NCBI RefSeq assembly: GCF_963576675.1
Contig: NC_088912.1
Coordinates: 101,275,895 to 101,339,894, forward strand
Direction of reading: 5' to 3'
Source of the DNA: Euphorbia lathyris
Lineage: Eukaryota > Streptophyta > Magnoliopsida > Malpighiales > Euphorbiaceae
DNA: 64,000 nt
The stretch's first letter is position 1; each line of letters begins with the position of its first letter. A model generated the notes under the pieces. It saw only the letters and a program-made list of their open reading frames with translations, did no database searches and was not told the DNA's origin. The position numbers were made by a program, and so were the translations under genes. Positions 9,805-20,593 of this stretch are shown in pieces.

Positions 9805-11598
9805 CTATTCATTTTTAGGTACCCAATTTCTTTTGGGTCCTTTCTTGTTAGTATAAACAGGAGCAAAATCATATTTTAACTTGTAACGGCATACTTTTAT
9901 GGTATGACCTAGCTTACCACAGAAATCATAAAAAGGTACGCTTTGTGGGTTGAACTGAGTATGGTCAGCATTATTGTGTTGGGCATGCCAACATACTTTT
10001 GTGGTGTGCCCTTTTCTTCCGCAGAAGTCACATTGGACAGACCGCTTGTTATGCCAACACATACCCTTCGTGTGTCCCCTTTTTCCACAACACTCACATT
10101 GAGTGAATTGCTTATGCTGACTAGTATTTGCGTACTCAGCATGGGGTTTATTTCTAGTTGAGCCCTTCCTTTGACTCTGTAACATTGTGATATCCTTTCT
10201 AAGTTTCTTTGACTCAGATTGAACCTCCGTGACAAACTTATGTAAGATTTGCATGTTGGTATGCAAGTTAGAGTTGTCCTGGAGAAGATATCGGAGGTCA
10301 CTCAGCTTGACCTCTTTAATCTCATCACAGCGCCTGCTGAGTGCCTTAACCTTTTTGTTACACTTTTTGGTTAGTGTATACAAGTCACTTAGGGCATTTA
10401 CCATTTCTTTTCTAAGTAAGAGTAAGGATGTTACCTCATTGCTGTGATCCTCCTGGTCAGTTTCATCAGAAGGGTCAGCTTGCTCAGATTGGGATTGGTC
10501 AGCTCCATCATCCGCCATAAAGCATATGTTGGCTGTTTCATTTTGCTCAGCTTCAGATGATGTTGATTCGTCACTGTCACTCCATGTGGCTACCATAGCC
10601 TTTTTGCTTCCCTTCTTCTCTTTCTTGAGATTGGGACAGCTTGACTTGATGTGCCCAGTTTGATGACACTCAAAACATGTGACAGACTTTGAGCTGTCCT
10701 TCTTGTACTTGTCACTTGACTCAGCTTTATACTTATCATTTCTTCTAAATGACCTTTTGCTGTTTCTATCATTTCTCCTGAACATCTTTTTCATCTTTCT
10801 GGTGAACATGGCCAATTCCTCATCATCAGTTGACTCTACTTCAGTTGAGTCAGCTTTCATGACAAGTGACTTTTCTTTCTTGTCTTCTGATTTTTCTTTC
10901 TCTTTGGCTTCAAAGTTTTTCATAGAGATTTCATAGGTCAGCAGGGATCCGATCAACTCATCATATTTGTAGGTAGTCAAGTCTTGGGCTTCTTCTACAG
11001 CTGTTTTCTTTGCTTGCCAGCTCTTGGGCAGACTTCTCAGAATTTTCTTCACTTGTTCTTCTTCAGTGAAGTTCTTTCCAAGCCTTTTTAGCTCATTTAT
11101 AATGTTTGTGAACCTTGCGTTCATTTCTGATATGTCTTCATTCTCCTTCATTTCAAACAGCTCGTAGAGTCTCATATGTTGATTGACTTTAGACTCCTTA
11201 ACTTTGCTTGTGCCTTCATAGGTTACTTCAAGCTTTTTCCAAATCTCATGTGCTGACTCGCAACCTGAAATCTTATTGTATTCTGCAGCATCTAACGCAC
11301 AGTGAAGCATATTTATAGCCGAAGCATTATTTTGTAATTTTCTGAGGTCATCCTCTGTCCATTCAGCCTCACTTTTAACAATTTTCTCATCGTTAACAGT
11401 TTTGTATGGCACATGTGGACCTTGAACAATTGCAAGCCATGCACTCATGTTTGTGGCTTGAATAAAGTTTTTCATCCTATTCTTCCAGAATGTATAATTT
11501 GACCCAAAGAATAGGGGAGGTCTAGTGATTGACAGTCCCTCAGGGAGTATCTGTGTTGTTTGGTTTCCTGGAAGGAACCGAGTGCTATTCTCACCCAT
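9805..11598 (-). CDS. gag: Copia Gag polyprotein, 597 residues
   Basis: The start is ATG 11598 (MGENSTRFLP), just inside the primer site. Residues ~25-230 are the UBN2-type Gag domain (FFGSNYTFWKNRMKNFI, then LYELFEMKENEDISEM and ILRSLPKSWQAK). A zinc knuckle CFECHQTGHIKSSC lies at residues 308-321. A coiled region follows, then three more CCHC-like motifs at about 500-565; the last (FYDFCGKLGHTIKVC) has Tyr in place of the first Cys. Gag ends in TAG, and a second in-frame TAG follows four codons later before the protease. Such stop-separated gag and pol could use readthrough, or the stops could be decay. Confidence 0.85.
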   Translation of the reverse strand: MGENSTRFLPGNQTTQILPEGLSITRPPLFFGSNYTFWKNRMKNFIQATNMSAWLAIVQGPHVPYKTVNDEKIVKSEAEWTEDDLRKLQNNASAINMLHCALDAAEYNKISGCESAHEIWKKLEVTYEGTSKVKESKVNQHMRLYELFEMKENEDISEMNARFTNIINELKRLGKNFTEEEQVKKILRSLPKSWQAKKTAVEEAQDLTTYKYDELIGSLLTYEISMKNFEAKEKEKSEDKKEKSLVMKADSTEVESTDDEELAMFTRKMKKMFRRNDRNSKRSFRRNDKYKAESSDKYKKDSSKSVTCFECHQTGHIKSSCPNLKKEKKGSKKAMVATWSDSDESTSSEAEQNETANICFMADDGADQSQSEQADPSDETDQEDHSNEVTSLLLLRKEMVNALSDLYTLTKKCNKKVKALSRRCDEIKEVKLSDLRYLLQDNSNLHTNMQILHKFVTEVQSESKKLRKDITMLQSQRKGSTRNKPHAEYANTSQHKQFTQCECCGKRGHTKGMCWHNKRSVQCDFCGRKGHTTKVCWHAQHNNADHTQFNPQSVPFYDFCGKLGHTIKVCRYKLKYDFAPVYTNKKGPKRNWVPKNE

Positions 11599-11646
11599 TT
11601 TTCGGGATCAGCTCAAGATTGTTAAATCTTTGAGTAGTGAGATTAA

Positions 11647-11658
11647 GCTCTGATACCA
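11647..11658 (-). other. Primer-binding site (initiator Met-tRNA)
   Basis: The minus strand reads TGGTATCAGAGC two bases inside the 5' LTR end. This is complementary to the 3' end of plant initiator-Met tRNA and fixes the element orientation and the LTR boundary at 11661. Confidence 0.8.
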
Positions 11659-11660
11659 CT

Positions 11661-13074
11661 TGTTGGTCCCTGGTAATTAGTTCCAAGGGGGGGGGGGGTT
11701 AGGAACTATTATAACTTTTTCGCGTTTTAATTAAGCTGACTGGAAGTTATTTTAAGAGTTTATTAACTCAGCTTATGGTCAGCTTGGTGAGATATGTTTG
11801 AAGACAGCTTTAGTCAAATGTTGACTAAAGTTGTTTTCTTGTGAGTTGAGAATTGACACTCTTGGAGGTCAGCTTCTAACTCAGCACCACTTACTTACTC
11901 AAGATCAGCTTTAGACAATTTATATGCTGAGTAAATAAAGTAAACAACACATGCAATTATAAGAGAGAGTTTAGAAATTAATCAGTATCACTTATCCTGG
12001 TTCGGCCTCTCTGCTTACGTCCAGTCCCCAGAGTCCTCCGGGATTTTTGAATCCAATACTGAGCTCTTTAAAGGTAGAGCACAAACCGATTACAAGGCAG
12101 TTGAATATGCAAGAGTACCTTCCTCTATTCGTCTACTCAACTCCTACTAAGTGCTACAACCCAGCACCTATATTTCTTTACCACTGAAATGCTTACAACC
12201 AAGCACTCAGCTTTACACTCTCAATATTACTATTGATCAAAGATTTGTTCTTTTTGAACTAAAGAACACTTTAGATGATTACAAATCAATCTAGCATTTA
12301 CACATAGAATAGAAAAGTTGGTGTAAGATTCTTTTTGTATTTGAGTGCTTTTGAAACTTTCTCTCTTGTATTTTTCTTTCGATGCTTCCTTGTCTTCTTC
12401 CAGTTTTTCGATTATCCTTTTATAGAAGGAAATCTGTAGATTTGATCGTTTTGAAATGTCTTGACCGTTAATGTCAAAACGGCTCTTTTGGGGAACAATT
12501 TCTGGATAGCTTCAGACTGCACCGCCATTCCTTTTCTCTGTTTTCTTCAGGCGTCAGGTTTGTCTTCTAGCGTCTGGTTTGTCTGTTTGCGTCAGTTGTA
12601 TTTTTCCAATAATCCATCGTCCCATGACTCTTAGAATTAGTCTTTTAGGTGTCTTCGAGGTTCCAATTATTGGTGCAGAAGATTGGCAGACTTTGTCTTT
12701 TAGTGAACGGATCCTTCATGTTGTCCTGACTGTTACTCAGCTTCGTTTGTTCTTTTCGAATGTTCAACGTTCATGCTGAGTTCCTTCAAGGTCAACTCCG
12801 TTCTGTTTAACCGCTCCTGAAGAAGTCTTCAACTTTAGTCAGCTTCGTTTTGCTTCTGAATTTTAACTCCACTCAGCTTCTATTCTGTCATGCTGAGTTC
12901 CGTTCTACTCAGCTTCGTTTGTGCTGACTTTTGTCCTGTCTTTACTTTTTATATTTTTGCACTCAATATTTAACAAACATATTAGTACAATTAAATCAAA
13001 GCATCTAAATTTAATTGCCTCTTAATCATGGATGATTTTGTCAAATCAAAATCTTGTGGAAAGGTGTTTCAACA
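11661..13074 (-). repeat. 5' LTR of the Sirevirus-like element (complete, 1414 bp)
   Basis: The plus strand runs from tgttggtccc to gtttcaaca, giving TGTTG...CAACA ends. It contains a 12-G homopolymer at 11687-11698 and many CTCAGC/GCTGAG words. The right flank (13075 on) is LINE ORF1, so the element sits inside the LINE. Confidence 0.85.
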
Positions 13075-14250
13075 TGCTTCTTGTCTTGTGCTTCCTACTC
13101 TTTCTAATATTTCCAAGCCATCGTTCTCTGCGGTTCTTACTTTGAATTTACCGATTGCTCCTTCCTCGTCTGCTAAAATCTCTAATATCGGGGGATTAAA
13201 GTCGATTCGGATTTCATAAGCTGTGTATGAGAGGCGTTTAGCGCTTTTTGCGCATTATTTGATTGGTAGGCTCATCCTTTCAAAGAGGGATTCTCCATGG
13301 AAGGTTACGGATCTAAAGATCTGTCTCTCAAAGATTTGGGGACTTGATGTGCAATGGAGACTTATTGCAATAGATAGAGGTTATTTTCAGGTTATTTTGC
13401 CAACAAGGGAAGCGCCTGATTTGGTGGTTGATCGAGGGGTTATTAATGTTCAGTCGGGTACATTCTTTTTGCAACCATGGGTTCCAGATTTTGATCCGTT
13501 TGCGATGAAATCAACCAATGCACAGGTTTGGGTTCGTCTTTACTCACTCCCGTGGGAATATTGGGATTCACAGATTCTTGCGGATATTGCTAAAGGAATT
13601 GGAGGGCTTATCAGATTTGATAGGGCTACCTTGGAAGGGGATTTTGGTCACTTTACAAGAATGCTTTTGGATGTGGATATGGTCGGGGACTTACCGACTC
13701 AATTGGGGATTGAAAGGGCGGGTAAGAATTTTTGGATTGATGTGCTGTATGAAAAATTGCCAAGTTTTTGTAAGGTTTGCTCCAATATCAGGCATATGGC
13801 ATATTAGTGTAAAAAAACAAAAAACTGGTGGAGCATCGGCCCGTTGTGCATTCTCGAAGGAACTCTCCTTCACTTGTGAAGGATAGGAATCAAGGAAATT
13901 GTGAGCTAGCTCCAGTTTCTAATGCAATTGCTACAGTTGTTACTACTTTGCGTTCCTCTGAAGTTGTTGAAGCTGTTATTCCTGGTTTAGTCGATCAAGG
14001 AAATAGTTTATTTGCAGGAAGTCCTACGGGTGTTATTGATTCAGCTGAGGTGATTGAGCGGGCTGATTCCCTGGGTAATGCGAATATCTTGTCATCTAAA
14101 TCTTTGTTATTGGAGGACTTAGTAGAATTGCATGGGGGACCATGGCATACTTTTTGTGCGTCTTGGCCTAGTAAGGAGGTGTGTACAGTTTCAAAGACTT
14201 CTTCCACTCGGGCTAAACGGGTCAGCAAGCCACCTGCTCGGTTTAAATGA
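13075..14250 (+). pseudogene. LINE ORF1 (DUF4283-like nucleic-acid-binding protein), broken
   Basis: After a short N-terminal part comes a DUF4283-type domain (13223-13807; RLALFAHYLIGRLI, KIWGLDVQWRL, WVRLYSLPWEYWD), then a CCHC-like knuckle (FCKVCSNIRHMAY-stop-CKK). TAA at 13217 and TAG at 13805 interrupt it, and an A7 run near 13812-13818 coincides with a frameshift. The C-terminal part continues in another frame from 13828 and ends at 14250 with a basic tail (RAKRVSKPPARFK). Its stop TGA overlaps the ATG of ORF2 (ATGA at 14247-14250). The N-terminus may lie in the LINE segment left of the Sirevirus. Confidence 0.75.
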
Positions 14251-16997
14251 AGGTGCTTTATTGGAATTGTAGGGGCCTCCTCGACCCTAATACTCAGAGG
14301 TATGTTAGGGATTTATGTAACTGTCACAAGCCTGATTTTTTGTGTTTAGCTGAACCTATGGTGGATTTTGTTTCTATTAATCTAAGGTTTTGGACCAGTA
14401 TTGGTATGGTTTTGGTTTCTAGTAACCTTCAGGATATGCCTTCTTTATGGATTTTACAGAGTGATATCTTATCTTTTTCGGTTTCTGTTCTTAGCCAACA
14501 TGAGCAATTTATGGTTGCGAGTTTGGATTTTCAGGGTACTCAGCAATGCATTTGCTTTGTTTATGGCAGTATTTGGGCTAATCGACGTGCTGGTTTTTTT
14601 CCGACTCTCAATGATTTAAAGACTGAGGTTGGGGGACAATGGATTTTGATTGGGGATTTTAATGTTATGCTTGGGGCTCATGAAATTACTGGTAGGCCTC
14701 CAAATCTGAGGCCATGTCGTAAATTTAGAAGTTTTTTGGATGTGGGAGATTGGTTGGATGTCCCGACCTCTGGTTGTTTTTACACTTGGTGCAATGGGAG
14801 GCAAGGTGTTGCGCGGGTGAGTAGTCGCTTGGATAGGGCGATTATTTCTTCGAATTTTGCAGATGCATGGGATTATAGTTGTGTGGGTCTTATGAAACAT
14901 CATTCTGATCATCATCCATTATTGTTTTCTTACGCGATTGCACCCCGTGTTTTTGCTAGGTTTCGGTTCCAGAAGATGTGGATTGGTCATTTGGATCTTC
15001 GTTCAGTTATTAGTAATTATTAGGCTGGCTTACCTCAGCCATTGGCTCATATGCCTCTGATTTGCTATAAGCTTCGGAGGCTCATACAGGTTTTACGTTG
15101 TTGGAACAGAGATGTATTTGGGAAGTTTAACATTAATATTGATTCTGCTCGCATGGATTTGGATAATATTCAGCATGAGATTGAGTTGTCTGGGTGGTCG
15201 TTTGATCTTCATTCTCGTGAGTTGGAAGCTCATTCGCATTTGGATATGCACTTACTTCAGAATGAGGTTTTCTTGAGGGAGAAGAGTCGTGTGAGGTGGC
15301 TTGCGGAAGGGGATCACAACACTGGTTACTATCACAGGGTTGCTTCTATTCACAAAGCTAATGCTGGGATTTCGACTTTGAATATTGATGGTAGGATTAC
15401 CACGGATCCTATGGTAATTTTTAATCATGTTACTGAATATTTTGTCTCTTTGTTTGCTACTTCGTCTCATGCTCTCGTGGACTTATCATTAGTTTCTGAG
15501 GTGGTGCCAAGGATGGTATCTGATTTGGAGAATGATTCATTAACTGCTTTTCCGGAGGATTCCCTAATTAGGCATACCGTGTTTAGTATGGATCCTTCTA
15601 GTTCTCCTGGTCCGGATGGTTTTACGGGTCAGTTTTTTTAGTCATTTTGGGATATTGTGGGTAAGGATGTGTGCAACATGGTTCGGTGGTTTTTTCAAAA
15701 TGGGATAATTACAACTGGAATTAACTCTAGTTTGATGGAACTCATTCCAAAAGGGGTCGTGGCTTCTTCGGTTGAGAAGTATAGGCCGATTGTTATGAGT
15801 AATTTTGTTTCCAAGATTATTTCTAAAATTTTAGCTGACAGGTTGTCTATGATTGATGGGAGAATTGTCTCGGATAATTAGTTTGGTTTTATTCAAGGTC
15901 GGCAAATTCACCAATGTATTGCTTTGGCTTCTGAGGGTATTAATTCGCTTAATAAGAGGTGTTTTAGGGGGAATATGGGTTTGAAAGTGGATATTCATAA
16001 GGCATTTGATACTTTGGATTGGAATTTCTTATTGGAGGTTCTTCAGGATTTTGGGTTTTCTCTGACATTTCGAGACTGGATACTTAATATTCTCTCATCC
16101 GCTCGTATTTCAATTCTGTCTGCTTCGGGCAGTAACGGGTATTTTGCTTGTTTTAGGGGTGTGCGCCAAGGAGATCCACTTTCGCCTATTCTTTTTGGTT
16201 TGGCAGAAGATTTTTTGAGTAGGCTAATTTTGAGTAGAGTTTCTGATGGTTCCTTATCCTCAATGCGTTATTCGGTTTCTTCATTGTTTCCATCTCATTT
16301 ATTATATGCGGATGATATTCTCATCTTTTGTCATGCTAGCATGGCTAATGTGAGGGTTTTAAATCAGATTTTTTCTACTTATAGGACTCTTTCGGGGCAG
16401 GTGGTTAGTTGGCAAAAGTCGGAGGTGTTTTTTGGAGATTCGGTTACCAACAGACGTTGTTTGCGGCTTGCTGGTTTGATCGGTGTTAAAATTGGTTATC
16501 GTCCTTTTAAATATTTTGGTGTTCCTATTTTCCGTGGTGCTCCGCGTGCTCGGTACTTGGCGGGAATGGCAGATAAGGTATTGAATTGTTTTTCTCGTTG
16601 GGCTAGTAAATCTCTTTCTATGGCGGGGAGGCTTGCTTTGGTTAATTCTGTTGTTACGGGTTCTATGGTGCATTCGCTGATTGTTTACAAGTGGCCAGTT
16701 AGTTTGTTGTTGAGGATTAGTAGGGGTATGTGGAATTTTATTTGGACTAGGTCTTCTTCTAAAAAGAAGTTAGTTTCGGTCCCTTGGCAATCTTGTTTCA
16801 AGCCTTTAAAGGAGTGGGGGTCTTTGGCTTAAGCATTTGAAAACTTTGAATCTGGCACTTTCAAGTAAGATGGCTTGGGGTTTGATCTCTTCTAATACGC
16901 TTTGCTTTAACACTCTTAGGTCACGTTTTTTGGGGGGCTCTTGGTTGCTTCATTCTCGGGTTCTTCCGTCCATGGTTTGGGCTTCTATTAGGTCTGC
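14247..16997 (+). pseudogene. LINE ORF2, part 1: AP-type endonuclease and reverse transcriptase
   Basis: It opens with MKVLYWNCRGL, the start of an exonuclease-endonuclease-phosphatase domain. WILIGDFNVML, RLDRAII and HHSDHHPL mark the catalytic strands. RT follows, with SPGPDGFTGQFF, RPIVMSNFVSKIISKILADRL, GLKVDIHKAFDTLDW, GVRQGDPLSP and the catalytic LLYADDILIF. Three in-frame TAGs (15021, 15639, 15879) each sit where relatives have Gln, and a frameshift near 16815 breaks the KPLKE-G-LGL region. The segment ends at 16997, where the next LTR element has inserted with TSD tctgc. Confidence 0.85.
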
Positions 16998-18541
16998 TGT
17001 TAAGCCCAAAATATACCTAAAATATCATTAATATTTACATCAGTTTTGCTACGAATTTGTGCTGTTTATATCTATTTAGACTACTTTTACGTCCGAATAT
17101 GTTTCTTTCATACAAGGTACCTAAATATTTGGTGAAATCCAAATAGGAATGAAAACAGGTCAAAAACGAAGGAAAAACCCTAAGTTAGGAGCCAAAAGAC
17201 GAAGAAATCAGCACACCGATACGAGGAAGACGAGAACGAAGTCAGAAACATGAGAAAATTTCCTATTCTCGGTAGAGAATTATGGGTCGCGACCGAGAAT
17301 CCAAATTCTCGGTCGCGACACGCTAAATTCTCGGGCCTCTCTCCTTTATTTCGAAGAAAAATCAACAGTTTCCTATTCTTGGCCGAGAATTTCCATTCTC
17401 GGTAAGAACAGAAATTCTAGCAAGCACTACATTCACATGTTTAAAATCCAAGAAACGCATTCGTTCGGGTGGATAGAAACATCTCTTCGTAGCGGATACG
17501 ACTTTTCACAATGGATACGACCCTTCAATCACGACTCTTCAACATCTATAAATAAAGAGTTGATTTGAGAGTTGGAAGAGTGAGATTTGTAAGATTAGTG
17601 CAGAGTTTATGCAGAAACTCTGACTCAGAAATGAGTCAGAAATTAGATTTCATTTCTGTAAAGCAATTTGCCGTACAGACATTGTTTACTCACTAATACA
17701 AACACAGTAGCATTTAGATTTAGATTAAGATCTGTTTATATTAGTTTACATTCTGCTAGTAGACGACTCATCTTTATTTTGAAGATTCAGCGAGAAGATT
17801 AAGTAGAGGATTCGACCCTGAGCCTGACAAACTCTATCGAGGTTCGAGGAAAGGATTGACGACCCGGAACCTGAAAGTCGACGAAAGCTTCCATGCTTCT
17901 TGTTCTATGTAAACTTGTATCAAATTCATACTTCATCTAATAAAGTTCATGCAATTCAATAAATTTTTAATGTAGCACTTTTGTAATTGATCCGAAGTGA
18001 GTTCTGGTGTTTTCATTAATACGTAGTTGAATTCAATATCTTTACAAGGAAACTTTGTTGAACACTTGGGCAAATTCATTCTTACAATCAATATGATCGT
18101 TAGGTCGGCTTGTCGGAAGTAAGAATGAATTTGGTTAAGGTAGCAATCTAACCCGGCCGTAGGAGGATTGTTTGCGGTTCAAAGCCTTTTAATTGAAGGA
18201 GTTTACGATATTACATTTTTATAATTTATACAAAGTTTAAAGTTGTTTTCTTTGCTTAATGCAAACGAACACAATTAATCTCTTATTTTAAACACTAAAC
18301 GTATATGTTTTGTAATTCATATTCAAAACAGAATTGATTTCTAACATTCTACATATTCTAATCTGATTCTTATTAATTCAATCTCAAAACCCAAAATTCA
18401 ATTAACAATTTTCCATAGTATAAACCTAAAACGTGAATCAAACTGAATTAAAATAAGTTTTCATTAAAAAGTGTTTCCTGTTGGATCGATATCTTTTTAT
18501 TACTACAAGCGAAACCGTGCACTTGCGGAAATCGCTCAACA
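16998..18541 (+). repeat. 5' LTR of the LARD-like element
   Basis: It matches 24373-25928 along its full length with scattered substitutions and small indels. It starts tgttaagccc and ends atcgctcaaca. A TATA-like ctataaataaag lies at 17549-17560. The ending gatcgatatctttttattac...gtgcacttgcgg is typical of Athila/Tat LTRs. Palindromic ATTCTCGG words occupy 17265-17403. Confidence 0.85.
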
Positions 18542-18547
18542 AGTTTT

Positions 18548-18565
18548 TGGCGCCGTTGCCGGGGA
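18548..18565 (+). other. Primer-binding site (Asp-tRNA type)
   Basis: tggcgccgttgccgggga lies six bases downstream of the 5' LTR end. It is the complement of the 3' end of plant Asp-tRNA, used by Athila/Tat elements, and sets the plus orientation. Confidence 0.75.
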
Positions 18566-20156
18566 ACGCCAAATTTTTAACAAAAATTTATGTTTTTCGT
18601 GTTTTATTTCAAACCTTGGTTTATAATATACGTATTTATTTATTTTATAGTTTTTTTTTATTTGAGGATGGTCGCTAGGACTAAATCCTCGTTGTTATTT
18701 AACGTTTGCATTTAGATGTTTGCAGATAAAAAAAATCCAAGTTTTTTTTCAACAATAAACGGGAGATTTGATCATCAATATAAATTCACAGAAGGAGTCT
18801 ACAAAAAAGAAATTCAGCATGCAAATACATCAGAGAGGAAAGCAAATTTTTGAAACAGGATGTCAGACGTGACAGATGACTTTTCCAAAAAATTTACCTT
18901 TTCCCCAAACACATTCAACTCTTTTCTATAAACTTAAACCTTCACCAAAACATCATATCTCTTTGTTAAGAAATTATTCAATTCCTACACTAAACCAAAA
19001 TAATTTCTCTTTTTATCATTTCCTTAAAACACCTACATTTATCTCTCTAAGAAATAGCTGATCAACTTTTCTCAGATAGATATATCAGAAAGTAGGATGA
19101 AATTATCTTATCCGCCAAAAAGGAAATGTATACTTTTAATATAGTTTTGAAAGTTTCGGTTCATGTGCGTAGTTTTTTGTTCGTGGCCAGAACTAGAAGT
19201 TCGGGCATTCAACTGAAATCATTAGATCCTTAAATTGAGAAAAGGCTAAAAAAGAAAGCGCTTAAAAAAATGCTAAAAAAAGAAGAAAAAATATATAATA
19301 ATAATTTCGAAGTTTAGGATACAGTTCTACTTTTTAATTCCCGCTTGAAATTATTTCCATGTAAGTTAAAATGGACAAGACCATATTTAGTTGATAAAAA
19401 TATTTTGAATATCAATAAGCTTCAATTCAAGCAATTGAATTTGTGAACAAGTTCTTTGAAAATTAATTTGCTCAGTTTTCACTTTTAAATTTACATTCTT
19501 CTTATTTCTTGTTCATAATTTTTATGTTTATTTGTTTTTAGTTTAATTTATTTTTGTTTTATTTTTATTTCATGAGTTTAATTTGTGTATAAACAGGTTT
19601 ATTCAATAAAAATTCTTTAAAGTCATGTTTTTAAATCAGTTTTTCAGAAAATTAATAGGTATTTGTGAAATTTCAAGAATCTCAGTTGAGATTTCTGGAA
19701 TCTCAGTTGAGAATTCGCACTTTCAAAATTGTCCAAGAATGTAAGAGATTTTCTGATCTTACCGAGAATTTATATTCTCGGCCGAGAATCGGAATATATA
19801 GGGTTTCGACGCCTGATTTCCAAGAGGAAATCAGCGTGTCGCGATCGAGAATCAGCATTCTCGGTCGCGACATGGGCGTGTATTAGACCTTTATTCTTTC
19901 TTTTCTTCTTCAGTTCATTCACCATTGCTGAAAATTTCGAAAAATTGAGTTTCTTCATGTCCAAATGGTGTGAATTTACACCTTTTTAATCCCAACAGAC
20001 ACATTGATTTGTCCTGGATCCATTTTACATAATTGAAGAAGATCAGATTTCTTTTACTTCCATTTCTTTTCATCTCTATTAGACAAATTCTGATTTCTTC
20101 TCAACTATCAACCATTTCCAAATAGAATTACAGAGACTTTTTCTTCATTTACAAAC
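18566..20156 (+). other. LARD-like element interior: leader and AT-rich spacer
   Basis: No supportable gene. A short frame starts at ATG 18669 but stops at once. A hairpin cluster of CCGAGAAT/ATTCTCGG words lies at 19762-19872 and is the only GC-rich part. Confidence 0.5.
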
Positions 20157-20593
20157 ATGACCACCAAGCATAAATCTTCAACGAAGAATGCTGCTGCACG
20201 CAATAAGTGTCCTGATATGTCAGAATGCTATGGAGCACCATTTCCTGTTTATAATCATGATGAAGGAATGTATGTGTTGGGAGACATATTCCAAGGCAAC
20301 ACTGTTAATTCCTCAAAAGATTTTTATGGAGGGGTTAGTTGCCGCATCACGTTCAAAGGAACAAAAGGTTGGGTTCGGGAACATTGTTTGTGAAATCATC
20401 AGTTTCAGTTCCATGGATCGATAAGGAACCATTTCCCGTTCGTGACTATGAATTCCTTGAAAGTGGGAGACTTGTCAAAAGAGTGTTTAGAGTCGACGAT
20501 TTCTATTTCCTGAGGAACGACAGGTCTTCGTTCAAGCTAAGATCGATCGGGCCCGTGCTATGTGAATCCCAATTCAACGGGATGAGAATTTAA
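20157..20593 (+). pseudogene. Unrecognised frameshifted ORF inside the LARD-like element
   Basis: ATG 20157 starts a 78-residue frame (MTTKHKSSTKNAAARNKCPD, later FPVYNHDEGMYVLGDIFQGN). A second frame carries on from about 20380 to 20593 with coding-like composition (WIDKEPFPVRDYEFLESGRL, VKRVFRVDDFYFLRNDRSSF). Read together they look like one ~145-residue protein with a frameshift near 20340-20380. It lies in the gag position after the leader but has no Gag or zinc-knuckle motif I recognise. It could be an element-specific protein or a captured host fragment. Confidence 0.4.

Larger units (their letters stand above)
1422..13074 (-). mobile_element. Sirevirus-like Ty1/copia LTR retrotransposon with an extra 3' ORF
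   Basis: In minus orientation the order is 5' LTR (11661-13074), Met-tRNA primer site, gag, protease, integrase, RT, RNase H, spacer, a 968-residue ORF in the envelope position, polypurine tract and 3' LTR (1422-2772). Copia order (integrase before RT), a large Gag with several zinc knuckles, the iMet primer site and the extra ORF all fit Sireviruses. The two LTRs differ at roughly 30 sites by eye, plus a 4-bp indel. The 3' LTR lacks its terminal ~60 bp, so no TSD can be recognised. The element interrupts the LINE. Confidence 0.85.
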
